Shown here in pieces: positions 15,276 through 22,676 of a DNA stretch of 33,331 nucleotides (the stretch's first letter is position 1; each line of letters begins with the position of its first letter). Location of the stretch: positions 1 through 33,331 of the forward strand of contig CAUJFU010000450.1 in NCBI GenBank assembly GCA_963169055.1. Direction: 5' to 3'. Both the position numbers and the translations under genes were made by a program. This stretch comes from Myxococcota bacterium. GTDB taxonomy: Bacteria > Myxococcota_C > UBA6777. Below the pieces are notes generated by a model. It saw nothing but the letters and a program-made list of their open reading frames with translations. It did not search any database and was not told the origin of the DNA.

Positions 15276-16028
15276 ATGTCCCAAACAGCCGAGACCCCCC
15301 TCACACGGGAGCAATTGATCCATCAATACCGCCCCTACGTGCGGAACATCGTCAGCAAGATCATGAAAACGCTCTCTCCCGATGTGGACTTCGATGACCT
15401 TGTTGGATACGGAGAACTCGGCCTGATCGAAGCAGCAGACCGCTTCGATCCCAAGTTCAAAGTCAACTTTATGACCTTCGCTTATTATCGCATCCGTGGA
15501 GCCGTCTACGATGGACTCCGTGGCATGGGCTGGATCTCTCGATCGCAATACACCAAACTCCGCTACGAAGAACGCGCCAACGCTTACCTCGCCAACACCA
15601 ACGAACGACACGCCTCCAACCACGAACAGCACCCCGTCCAAGACGAAGTCAACCAAATCAGCGAAGTGATCGCTGGACTCGCCTCCATCTTCATTACCTC
15701 CCTTGATGCCCAAGAAGGTCTTCAGATCGAAGACGAAGACAAAGACAAAGATCCCCTCAACCAAATCGAAACCAAACAAGCCCAAAAACTCTTGCGCGAA
15801 GCCCTCCAAAAACTCCCCGAACAAGAACGCACCCTCCTCGAATACTACTACTATCGGGACTTTACGCTCGAACAGGCTGGCGAACAACTCGGACTCTCCA
15901 AGTCATGGGCCTCCCGCCTTCACGCACGCGCTATCCAAAAACTCCAAAAGCTCGTCAGCGAACTCGATCCCCTCGCACCCGAAGAACCCCCCGCCTCCAA
16001 ACATACCTCCCGCGCACGCCGATTTTGA
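15276..16028 (+). CDS. FliA/WhiG-type (sigma-28 family) RNA polymerase sigma factor
   Basis: A 250-residue sigma factor. Region 2 covers about residues 13-90 (DFDDLVGYGELGLIEAADRF, then MTFAYYRIRGAVYDGLR and the FliA-like MGWISRSQ). A variable, acidic region-3 segment follows (about 100-165), then region 4 (about 172-228) with LPEQERTLLEYYYYRDFTLEQ and the recognition helix GLSKSWASRLHARA. Sigma-28 factors usually direct late flagellar genes. Here the gene lies inside a non-flagellar T3SS cluster, immediately before sctI, so it probably controls this system; that is inference. The region between 100 and 165 is more acidic and less conserved than usual. The ribosome site is modest (GGAAAA). 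Confidence 0.9.
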   Translation: MSQTAETPLTREQLIHQYRPYVRNIVSKIMKTLSPDVDFDDLVGYGELGLIEAADRFDPKFKVNFMTFAYYRIRGAVYDGLRGMGWISRSQYTKLRYEERANAYLANTNERHASNHEQHPVQDEVNQISEVIAGLASIFITSLDAQEGLQIEDEDKDKDPLNQIETKQAQKLLREALQKLPEQERTLLEYYYYRDFTLEQAGEQLGLSKSWASRLHARAIQKLQKLVSELDPLAPEEPPASKHTSRARRF

Positions 16029-16050
16029 ACCCAACGATTTTGAACCCAAC
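16020..16050. repeat. 15-bp tandem duplication across the sigma-gene stop codon
   Basis: GATTTTGAACCCAAC occurs twice back to back (16021-16035 and 16036-16050). The first copy contains the TGA stop at 16026-16028. The identity is perfect, so the duplication looks recent. It lies at the border of the sigma gene and the spacer before sctI. Confidence 0.9.
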
Positions 16051-16226
16051 CATGCGCTCTTCGTCTTCCTATCTCCCCCGATACTTCGGCCTTACAGATC
16101 GCCCCACTCAACATCCCTTCCATCCCAACGCAACCTTTCCCACAAAGCGCCGAAGATCTCCTCAACAATGACGGCGTTTTCTTTTTTCTTTCACCCACAC
16201 ACGCACCTTGAACACAGGAGGATACC

Positions 16227-16721
16227 ATGAGCAACCCATTGGCCGGAGCAGGCGGCGGCGCTGCAAAGATCGCGATGCAACAACTGCAACAAATGCAGAA
16301 CGCACAACCCAACCAGCAAATGAACGCACAAGGTGGGAATGCCGCCAAGTTCCAACAAAGCATGCAAACCCAACAAATCAACCAGCCCCAACAAGTCAAC
16401 CAAATCAACCAAACACAAAAGGTTGAAAAAACCCGTTCCATCCGCGATGTCGCACAAACCCAAAAAACCCAAGGAGCCAACGCTCCTCAAAAACCAAACT
16501 CCGCAAAAGGCGTTGAACGCTTCCTTGACGGCCTCAACAACCGCAAAAACGACGTCGACAAGCTGATGAAACAAGCCATGCAAGGCAAATCCTTTAACAA
16601 CAAAGAACTGCTGGTCCTTCAATACAAAATGTCGACCTTCTCGCTTGAGATGGACCTCGTCTCCAAAGTCGTCGAAAAAGCCTCCAGCGGCATCAAGCAA
16701 GCCATGAATACCCAAGTCTGA
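16227..16721 (+). CDS. sctI: T3SS inner rod protein SctI (YscI/PrgJ family)
   Basis: A 164-residue protein. ATG 16227 has a perfect AGGAGG. The C-terminal 40 residues (about 122-164) have the YscI pattern: LLVLQYKMSTFSLEMDLVSK, then VVEKASSGIKQAM and a terminal TQV. This amphipathic helix packs into the rod or socket joining the export gate to the needle. The N-terminal 90 residues are unusually long and rich in Gln and Asn, with many QQ/NQ pairs; most SctI proteins are 90-150 residues. The position two genes before the ATPase-stator set and directly before sctJ is the classical I-J order. No needle gene (SctF) precedes it; the sigma gene is there instead. Confidence 0.75.
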   Translation: MSNPLAGAGGGAAKIAMQQLQQMQNAQPNQQMNAQGGNAAKFQQSMQTQQINQPQQVNQINQTQKVEKTRSIRDVAQTQKTQGANAPQKPNSAKGVERFLDGLNNRKNDVDKLMKQAMQGKSFNNKELLVLQYKMSTFSLEMDLVSKVVEKASSGIKQAMNTQV

Positions 16722-16802
16722 TCCGCCCCCCCTCGCGTGCCTTCTTCCTTATATATCCTTCCTTACGTCTTCTCCCTTGCACCTCGCTCCTTTCTTCCCC
16801 TG
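16722..16802 (+). terminator. C/T-rich tract after sctI; candidate Rho site
   Basis: From the sctI stop for about 80 bases the strand is mostly C and T with few G. As at 15101 and 21672, it is a plausible Rho-binding region and has no intrinsic terminator. The rest of the 284-bp gap holds the sctJ promoter candidate and a small hairpin. Confidence 0.25.
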
Positions 16803-16830
16803 ATCAAACACATCCATGCAATCGAGGCTC

Positions 16831-16859
16831 TTGTCAGCTTTGGGATCGTGTGCTATCTA
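16831..16859 (+). promoter_or_regulatory. Candidate promoter for the sctJ operon
   Basis: TTGTCA (16831-16836), a 17-base spacer ending in TGC, and TATCTA (16854-16859). The TG before the -10 box is an extended -10 feature. The leader to the sctJ ATG would be about 140 bases and contains the hairpin at 16954-16972. Confidence 0.4.
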
Positions 16860-16953
16860 TTCCGCTACCAAAAAGAGCAGCGCCCGTCGCTTCGGAGCGA
16901 ACAAACCCCGAAACAACAACTCTCTCGCTGTGTTGATCGACCCCAATACGTAG

Positions 16954-16972
16954 CGCCCGTCACTCTCGGGCG
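16954..16972 (+). promoter_or_regulatory. Small GC hairpin in the sctJ leader
   Basis: CGCCCG (16954-16959) and CGGGCG (16967-16972) form a perfect 6-bp stem with a 7-base loop, 33 bases before the sctJ start. It could influence translation or be chance. No further riboswitch-like structure was seen. Confidence 0.3.
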
Positions 16973-17005
16973 GACGAGCATCGAACCAATAGGAGACTTT
17001 ATCTG

Positions 17006-17821
17006 ATGAAGATTCGAAACGATCGCCCTCGTGCACTCGTGCTCCTGAGCCTGCTGTTGGCTCTCTTTGTGGTCGGTTGTACTGTCTCCATCCAACATGG
17101 CCTCTCCGAAAAACAAGCCAACGAGATCCTTGTACTCTTGGCCAAAAACAACATCACCGCTACCAAACTCGCCGATACATCGGGCCGCGAAGTCAAATGG
17201 ACCATCCAAGTCGACGGTTCGAACAACGCTCGCGCCATCCGCATCCTCCAACAACACAACCTCCCCTTCTCCCAAGAAAAAGGCTTTGAAGGTGTGTACG
17301 GAAGCACCGGCATGATCCCCACCGCCACCGAAGAAAAAGCCAAATACCTCATGGCTCTCTCTGGCGAACTCCAAAACACCCTGCGCAGAGTAGAGGGCGT
17401 GCTTGATGCGCGTGTTCACATCGTGATCCCACAAGATCGCATCCTCAAAAGCAAAGACGAACCCAAAGTCTATCCCAAAGCTTCCGTCTTGATCATCAAA
17501 CGCCCAACATCCGGCCCCGGCATCACAGAAAAACAAGTCAAGGATCTCTTGGTCGGCAGCCTCGAAGAACTGACAAGCGCAAACGTCAACGTCATCTTTA
17601 TCACCCAACGACCCGACGGGGCTTCCGATGACGCAGGCGCAAGCGGCGATCTCTCCAACTTCCTCGGCGTTCGTATTGCTGCCGCAGATGCCAACAAATT
17701 CAAGATCGTGATCGGCGCACTTTGTGGCTGTATCCTGCTGTTTCTTGGCCTTTTTGTGTGGTCCTTTTTGCGCTCCGCCTCCTTCAAAAACCAACTGCGT
17801 GCCCAAGGCGGCCTCGCCTAA
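17006..17821 (+). CDS. sctJ: T3SS inner membrane ring lipoprotein SctJ (YscJ/FliF family)
   Basis: A 271-residue lipoprotein with lipobox LFVVGC (C25). The YscJ ring-building domain covers about residues 28-195: LSEKQANEILVLLAKNNI, a GFEGVYGSTGMIPTATEEKA segment, the ELQNTLRRVEGVLDARVHIV strand-helix motif and a KASVLIIKR strand. A transmembrane helix near 231-255 anchors the C-terminus. This is the canonical SctJ layout (about 250 residues), much shorter than FliF, so this is a T3SS rather than a flagellum. SctJ with SctD builds the inner membrane rings; no sctD is seen here. Ribosome site: AGGAG about 13 bases upstream. The FliG-like gene follows after 102 bases. Confidence 0.95.
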   Translation: MKIRNDRPRALVLLSLLLALFVVGCTVSIQHGLSEKQANEILVLLAKNNITATKLADTSGREVKWTIQVDGSNNARAIRILQQHNLPFSQEKGFEGVYGSTGMIPTATEEKAKYLMALSGELQNTLRRVEGVLDARVHIVIPQDRILKSKDEPKVYPKASVLIIKRPTSGPGITEKQVKDLLVGSLEELTSANVNVIFITQRPDGASDDAGASGDLSNFLGVRIAAADANKFKIVIGALCGCILLFLGLFVWSFLRSASFKNQLRAQGGLA

Positions 17822-17923
17822 TCGCGTTTCGTTGGTCTTCGGTTTGTGTGCGTTGTTTTATCACACAAACCCCCTTCGCAGCGTGGCTGATTGTTCTTTC
17901 TCCCTTCCAAACGAGGCGCTTTG

Positions 17924-18982
17924 ATGCGGCATCTCATCCAACATCTCTCCAAACAACAAGCCATGCTCTTGTTGACGCTTCTCACCCTCGAAGGCGAAAA
18001 AGACCTCCCGCTTCTTCGTTTTCTCCCCAAAGACGAAGCCAAAAAACTCGAACCCATCGCCCGCCAACTCTGCGAAACCCCTCGCAAACAGCTTCTCCCC
18101 CAACTTGTCCAAGAGATCAAACGCCTGATCGCGGACAGCCACCGCAGCAAACTCGAACAACACGATCCCGCTTGGCTTGCCGAACTCCTTCAACACGAAT
18201 CCCCCCAAATCATCGCAGTGATCCTCCAAGGACTCCCCCGCAACTCCGTCCAACGCATCTACCAAGCCCTCCCACGACAGCTCGCCCAACGCATCCCCCA
18301 ACAGCTCAGCCCCGTCGCTCCCGAGATCGCAAAACAGATCAAAATCCGTGTAGAGCAACGCTTCCCTGAACCCCCCGAACACGACCCCGCCTCCTTGAAC
18401 CTGTCGGCCCTCGCTCATCTCTCCTCCGAAGAACTCATCCTTCTGATCCGCGAGATCGGTTTTCGTGAACTCGCGATCGCCTTCAGCAACGTCGGTCGTG
18501 GCCCATTGATGGAGCTTTGCAGACGCTTGCGCAACGAAGACGCCGAACATCTGCTCAAAGTCGTCCAAAACCTTCCCACCCTCAACGCCAAACACATCAA
18601 ATCCGCTCAACGTACCATCCGCGCCATCTCCAACGAACACCAATCCCAAAGCGATATGATCGAAGGTGCCGGGATGTACAAGTTCGCAAACGCCCTCCAC
18701 ACCAGCCACCGCGAACTCCTCCATACCCTCGCCTACCGTCTCCCTTATCCTCTCGGCATCCGCTTTCACCGCCACGCTTCACCCCCTCTCACGCCCAACG
18801 AGATCTTACGCCTCCACCACGATATCCTCCAAACACTCCAATCTCTCGCCGTCGAGCAACGCATCCATCGACCTTGGGCCAAAAAAACCATCGATCTGCC
18901 TCCCATCCCCGCAGAACCTGATCCCCCAAGCACAAGCGGTCGCGACGATTATGACGATACCACCGGCCATACCGAAAACTAA
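17924..18982 (+). CDS. FliG-like protein in the SctK position of the T3SS
   Basis: A 352-residue soluble protein. ATG 17924 has GAGG 7 bases upstream. It resembles FliG along most of its length. Residues about 8-50 are like FliG_N (LSKQQAMLLLTLLTLEGE then EAKKLEPIARQL). Residues 87-118 match the middle domain with its EHPQ-type motif, here HESPQIIAVILQGLP. Residues 160-235 match FliG_C, including LSSEELILLIREIGFRELAIAF where flagellar FliG has DDRxxQxxLREVD. The acidic DD pair important in the torque helix is replaced by SS. An extra C-terminal region of about 90 residues follows, ending acidic. The place between sctJ and sctL is that of SctK in T3SS and of fliG in flagellar operons. Whether it forms a ring on SctJ is untested. 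Confidence 0.75.
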   Translation: MRHLIQHLSKQQAMLLLTLLTLEGEKDLPLLRFLPKDEAKKLEPIARQLCETPRKQLLPQLVQEIKRLIADSHRSKLEQHDPAWLAELLQHESPQIIAVILQGLPRNSVQRIYQALPRQLAQRIPQQLSPVAPEIAKQIKIRVEQRFPEPPEHDPASLNLSALAHLSSEELILLIREIGFRELAIAFSNVGRGPLMELCRRLRNEDAEHLLKVVQNLPTLNAKHIKSAQRTIRAISNEHQSQSDMIEGAGMYKFANALHTSHRELLHTLAYRLPYPLGIRFHRHASPPLTPNEILRLHHDILQTLQSLAVEQRIHRPWAKKTIDLPPIPAEPDPPSTSGRDDYDDTTGHTEN

Positions 18983-19010
18983 CCCCTTCTCCCCCCACAT
19001 CTCTCGATCT
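18983..19010 (+). other. Short C/T-rich spacer
   Basis: Twenty-eight bases after the FliG-like gene are almost only C and T. This repeats the composition seen after several genes of this cluster and may be a weak Rho-loading site or just a spacer. Confidence 0.2.
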
Positions 19011-19084
19011 AGATGACAGCGCGAACAGAAAGCGCTATGTTTGTTTTCGTTTCTTCTTTTCCACGAACGACAAGGAGCGATTCG

Positions 19085-19762
19085 ATGAGCAAAGTCATCA
19101 AAGGTGGCGGCTCCACGCTTGGCCCGCCTCCCCCCGCAAGACCCGCAATCAGCGCCTACAGCGGCACTCCCCCGAGTACCTTCGGGCAACCCGCCCCCAA
19201 CCGCGTCATCTCCGGCGCCGAAGTCAAAGCCCAAGGTTCCGCCCAAGAGATCATCCTCAAAGCCCAGTCCGACGGCGAACGCATCCGTATGCAAGCCGAA
19301 GAATACCGTCAGCGCGGATACGAAGAAGGCTACCAAGCCGGCTTTGAAGAAGGTAAGCAAGAACTGACCGCCACCATCCTCGATCTCAACCGCCAAAACC
19401 AAGAACGCTTTAAGCATTACGAACCCGAACTGGTCAAACTCGCCATGCGTATCGCCGAAAAGATCGTCGGCGAACAAGTCAAGATCTCCCCCGAAACCGT
19501 CGTTGGGATCGTCTCCAAAGCCCTCGGCAACGTCCGACACCAACGCGAGATCTATGTCCGCGTCAACCCCGACGATTACGACACCATCCAACAACACAAA
19601 CCCATCCTGCTTGAGCGCCTTTCCCGCGCCCAAGATATCGATATCCGACCCGATGCCAACATCTCCCCCGGAAGCTGCCGCATCGAATCGGAAATCGGAA
19701 CCATCGACGCCAATCTCCAAAATCAACTCGCAGCCATCGAACGCGCCCTCCTTGGCGGCTAA
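19085..19762 (+). CDS. sctL: T3SS ATPase stator SctL (FliH family)
   Basis: A 225-residue protein. ATG 19085 is chosen because AAGGAG stands 7 bases upstream; the frame is open further left without a ribosome site. Residues 1-40 are Gly/Pro/Ala-rich. A helical segment with the FliH GxxxG series (G78, G82, G86, G90 in GYEEGYQAGFEEG) follows, then the FliH_C fold (about 110-225) with VKLAMRIAEKIVGEQVKISP, YVRVNPDDYDTI and the SPGSCRIESEIGTIDANL strand pair. SctL binds the SctN ATPase and links it to the cytosolic sorting platform. The sctN gene follows after 18 bases. Confidence 0.92.
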   Translation: MSKVIKGGGSTLGPPPPARPAISAYSGTPPSTFGQPAPNRVISGAEVKAQGSAQEIILKAQSDGERIRMQAEEYRQRGYEEGYQAGFEEGKQELTATILDLNRQNQERFKHYEPELVKLAMRIAEKIVGEQVKISPETVVGIVSKALGNVRHQREIYVRVNPDDYDTIQQHKPILLERLSRAQDIDIRPDANISPGSCRIESEIGTIDANLQNQLAAIERALLGG

Positions 19763-19780
19763 CCAAGGAAGCTCCTTCTG

Positions 19781-21157
19781 ATGACCGCCGATTACATCTC
19801 CGCTGGAATGCGACACGACATGCAAAGATTTCCTTCCTTATTGGATTTCTCCAAATACTACGAACGCCTCGAAAGCCTCACCACCGTCACCAGCCGAGGG
19901 CGCGTCACCCAAGTCGTCGGACTTGTGATCCGCGCCGTCGTTGGCGGCGTTCGCGTTGGTGAGATGGTGATCATCCGCAACGAACACGCGCCCGACCTGC
20001 GCGCCGAAGTCGTTGGCTTCCAAGACGATCAAGTCATGCTCATGCCCATCGGTGAAGTGCGCGGCGTCGGACCCGATTCCGTAGTCATCCCCACCGGAAA
20101 GCCCTTCTCCATCCTCTGCGGTGATGCCTTGCTTGGCCGCGTTCTCAACGGCGTTGGCGAGGCCATGATCGGCCCACCGCTCACCCGCGAAGAAGGTCTC
20201 TCCGAATGGGCCGTCGAACGCGCCCCTCCCGACCCCATGATCCGAAAACGCGTCCTCGAACACCTCCCTCTCGGCGTTCGCGCCATCGATGGACTTCTTA
20301 CCGTCGGAGAAGGCCAACGTGTCGGCCTCTTCGCAGGTTCCGGTGTCGGAAAGTCCACACTCATGGGACAGATCGCTCGCAACACTTCTGCTGAAATCAA
20401 CGTCATCTGCCTGATCGGTGAACGAGGCCGCGAAGTCCTCGACTTTATCGAAGAATCCCTCGGCGAAGAAGGTATGCGCCGATCCGTCGTCGTCTGCGCG
20501 ACTTCCGATACCCCCTCGCTCGTTCGCCTTAAATCCGCTTTTGTCTCCACCGCTATCGCCGAGTTTTTCCGCGCACAAGGGCGAAAAGTTCTGTTTATGA
20601 TGGACTCGACCACCCGCTTTGCCCGCGCACAACGCGAGATCGGCCTCGCTGTCGGCGAACCCCCCGCACGCCAAGGCTACCCTCCCTCTGTCTTTGCGAT
20701 GCTCCCTCGCCTACTCGAACGCACCGGCAACGACGACAAAGGCTCCATCACCGCCCTCTACACCGTCCTCGTCGCAGGGGGCGATATGGAAGAACCGATC
20801 TCCGACGAAGTGCGCGGGATCTTGGACGGACACATCATCCTCAACCGCGCTCTCGGTGCCAAAAACCATTGGCCCGCGATCGATATCCTGCCCTCCCTCA
20901 GCCGCGTCATGACTGGATTGGAAACCATCGAAAAACGCCATCTCAAGGCCGCCAACGAACTCCGCCGCGTTCTCGCCGCTTACAAGAAAAACGAAGACCT
21001 GATCCTCCTTGGAGCCTACACCCCCGGCACCGATCCCGAAACCGATTACGCCATCGAAAAAGTTGAAGAATGCAACACATTCCTCAAACAAGGTCTTCAC
21101 GATCGACCCTCTTGGGACGAAACCATCGAACACCTCACGGGCATCTTTGGCCTCTAA
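19781..21157 (+). CDS. sctN: T3SS ATPase SctN (FliI/YscN family)
   Basis: A 458-residue ATPase of the usual length. The Walker A loop is FAGSGVGKST with K191. The catalytic segment is LIGERGREVLDF (E214, E218), and Walker B is VLFMMDSTTRFARAQREIG with D275. The ARxGYPPSVF and SRVMTGL motifs are family hallmarks. The hexamer unfolds substrates and strips chaperones at the entry of the export gate. AAGGAAG precedes ATG 19781. The strongest match in the cluster, it sits between the stator and stalk genes, as in both T3SS and flagellar operons. Sequence alone does not separate SctN from FliI cleanly, but the lipoprotein SctJ and SctI nearby favour SctN. Confidence 0.95.
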   Translation: MTADYISAGMRHDMQRFPSLLDFSKYYERLESLTTVTSRGRVTQVVGLVIRAVVGGVRVGEMVIIRNEHAPDLRAEVVGFQDDQVMLMPIGEVRGVGPDSVVIPTGKPFSILCGDALLGRVLNGVGEAMIGPPLTREEGLSEWAVERAPPDPMIRKRVLEHLPLGVRAIDGLLTVGEGQRVGLFAGSGVGKSTLMGQIARNTSAEINVICLIGERGREVLDFIEESLGEEGMRRSVVVCATSDTPSLVRLKSAFVSTAIAEFFRAQGRKVLFMMDSTTRFARAQREIGLAVGEPPARQGYPPSVFAMLPRLLERTGNDDKGSITALYTVLVAGGDMEEPISDEVRGILDGHIILNRALGAKNHWPAIDILPSLSRVMTGLETIEKRHLKAANELRRVLAAYKKNEDLILLGAYTPGTDPETDYAIEKVEECNTFLKQGLHDRPSWDETIEHLTGIFGL

Positions 21158-21185
21158 GCCAACCACCCCCTAGATCGGAGCTACG

Positions 21186-21671
21186 ATGCCGACTTACCGA
21201 CTGCAAACTCTCCTCGACTTGCGCGAGCGCACCGAAAAAGAAAAAAAGGACGCGCTCGCCGAAGCCCAGAAAAAGCATCGACAAGAGCAACAAAAAGCGG
21301 ACGATCTCCGAAAACAAGACAAGCAGATGCGCGAGACCCGCAAACAAAAAGAAGACGAGCTTTTTTTCAAGATGCAAGCAGGTGAACTCGGCGTCAAAGA
21401 CTACAACATGGGCGAGCGGTACATCAAACGCCTCGAACGCGAGATCGAAGAATTCCAAGGCGTGATCAAAGAACAAGACAAACGCGTCATCTTCGCGCAA
21501 CAAGAAGTCGATTGGTGTCAAGAAGAACTCCTCAAAGCCACGCAAGAGGTCAAAGCCCTCGAAAAACACAAGGAAAAGTGGCTCGAAGAGTACAAAAAAG
21601 AGATGGCCGCCAAAGAGGAACTGGCCCAAGAAGAGATCGCCACCACACTCTTCCTCTTCGGCAAAAAATAA
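21186..21671 (+). CDS. sctO: T3SS stalk protein SctO (FliJ family)
   Basis: A 161-residue, highly charged, almost wholly helical protein predicted to form a long two-stranded coiled coil. The opening YRLQTLLDLRERTEKEKKDA is typical of FliJ (a short strand followed by L..LL.LRE). FliJ/SctO sits in the centre of the ATPase hexamer and contacts the export gate. The start ATG 21186 lies 28 bases after the sctN stop. Such coiled coils are poorly conserved, so the call rests on length, the N-terminal pattern and position right behind sctN. Confidence 0.85.
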   Translation: MPTYRLQTLLDLRERTEKEKKDALAEAQKKHRQEQQKADDLRKQDKQMRETRKQKEDELFFKMQAGELGVKDYNMGERYIKRLEREIEEFQGVIKEQDKRVIFAQQEVDWCQEELLKATQEVKALEKHKEKWLEEYKKEMAAKEELAQEEIATTLFLFGKK

Positions 21672-21722
21672 TCCCGCCTTCTCTCCTCCCGCTCCTTCCC
21701 CGCCCCCTCTCTGCACCCTAAC
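21672..21722 (+). terminator. C/T-rich tract after sctO; candidate Rho site
   Basis: About 50 bases after the sctO stop are nearly all C and T. A small inverted repeat, ACAACA 21721-21726 with TGTTGT 21733-21738, follows just before the sctP ribosome site. No intrinsic terminator is present. Confidence 0.25.
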
Positions 21723-21761
21723 AACAACACTTTGTTGTGGCACATACAAGGAGAAATCGCC

Positions 21762-22661
21762 ATGACGCGTATCAACGAATCACAGGTTCAACAGCAGCAA
21801 CAAGCGCAGCAAGCGAACCAAGCACGCGACACCCAAGCCCCTCCACCCGACTCCGAACGCGCCTTCGCTGCGCGCCTCAAAAAGCAAGACGAAAACAAAC
21901 CCACCCAACAACCCAAAAACGAAACCAGCGCCTCCGCAACCTCCGCCAAAGACGCGGATTCCGCCAAAACACGCATGCTCCAAAATCAATCCTTTAGCCT
22001 CTCCGGTCGCAAAGGCACCGTCTCCGATCTCCAAGCCCGCCTCAGCGCACAAGAAGGCGCACAGGGCGCAAAAGGCAAAGGTCTTGACGCACAAAAAGGC
22101 GCAGAGGCCGAGGCCCTCGATGCCAAAGGACTCGATGGAAAAAGCATCGACGGAAAGTCCGAAGGCATGGGCATCGGTAAAGAACTTGGCGCTGAAGGCG
22201 AAATGAAACTATCCATCGACGGAAAGCCCGATCTTGCCGTCGGCATGGGTGGTTTGCAAGGTGGTGGGCAAATCCAACAAGGCGGACAGATCGCCACTTC
22301 GGCAACCTTTGAAGTCCGTGGAGCCAAGATCCCCACCGCGATGATGGAAAAAATGATGGATCAAGCCCGCGTTGGCGTCAACGAAGTCGGCGCTCCCGAA
22401 TTCCAATTCGACCTCAAAGGCGATGTCCTCGGCGGAATGAAGATGCGCATCAGCATGGAAAACGGCCAACTCAAAGCCATCTTCGTCGCCGAAAACAGCG
22501 ATATCCGCAAGTTTATGGACGGAAACCTCAAAGACCTCGAACGCAACCTCCAAGATCGCGGGATCTTTATCAAAGACCTCCAAGTCCGCGACCCCGAAGA
22601 AGACCGCCGTCAACGCCAACGCGAACAACACCAACGCGACCGCGAAGAGGCCATGGGCTGA
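21762..22661 (+). CDS. sctP: T3SS needle-length regulator SctP (FliK-like C-terminal domain)
   Basis: A 299-residue protein. ATG 21762 has AAGGAG upstream. The first 180 residues are low-complexity (Gln-rich, then Gly/Lys/Asp repeats such as DAKGLDGKSIDGK), as expected for the ruler part of SctP/FliK. Residues about 185-277 match the FliK hook-length domain: FQFDLKGDVLGGMKMRISME, GQLKAIFVAENSDIRKFM and LKDLERNLQDRGIFIKDLQV. The tail is a run of Arg, Gln, Asp and Glu. SctP measures needle length and triggers the substrate switch through SctU. It is the last gene of the cluster; the next gene is convergent, 15 bases away. Confidence 0.8.
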   Translation: MTRINESQVQQQQQAQQANQARDTQAPPPDSERAFAARLKKQDENKPTQQPKNETSASATSAKDADSAKTRMLQNQSFSLSGRKGTVSDLQARLSAQEGAQGAKGKGLDAQKGAEAEALDAKGLDGKSIDGKSEGMGIGKELGAEGEMKLSIDGKPDLAVGMGGLQGGGQIQQGGQIATSATFEVRGAKIPTAMMEKMMDQARVGVNEVGAPEFQFDLKGDVLGGMKMRISMENGQLKAIFVAENSDIRKFMDGNLKDLERNLQDRGIFIKDLQVRDPEEDRRQRQREQHQRDREEAMG

Positions 22662-22676
22662 TCTCCGTAGCCTTAT

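Noticed and set aside
16737..17006. 89-residue open frame between sctI and sctJ, considered as a missing T3SS gene
   Set aside because: There is no ribosome site, the codon use is unlike its neighbours, and it does not resemble SctF or a chaperone. It covers the candidate promoter and hairpin.
16865..17806. 313-residue open frame on the minus strand over sctJ
   Set aside because: SctJ on the plus strand has a lipobox, the domain motifs and a membrane helix. The opposite frame has none and is a compositional shadow.
18806..19825. 339-residue minus-strand open frame over sctL
   Set aside because: Antisense to sctL and the FliG-like gene; Asp/Gly/Phe-rich shadow without a start context.
17006..22661. 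The cluster as a flagellar operon
   Set aside because: SctJ is a 271-residue lipoprotein with one C-terminal membrane helix, not a 500-residue FliF, and a YscI-like rod gene lies beside it. No hook, filament or motor genes are present in the window.
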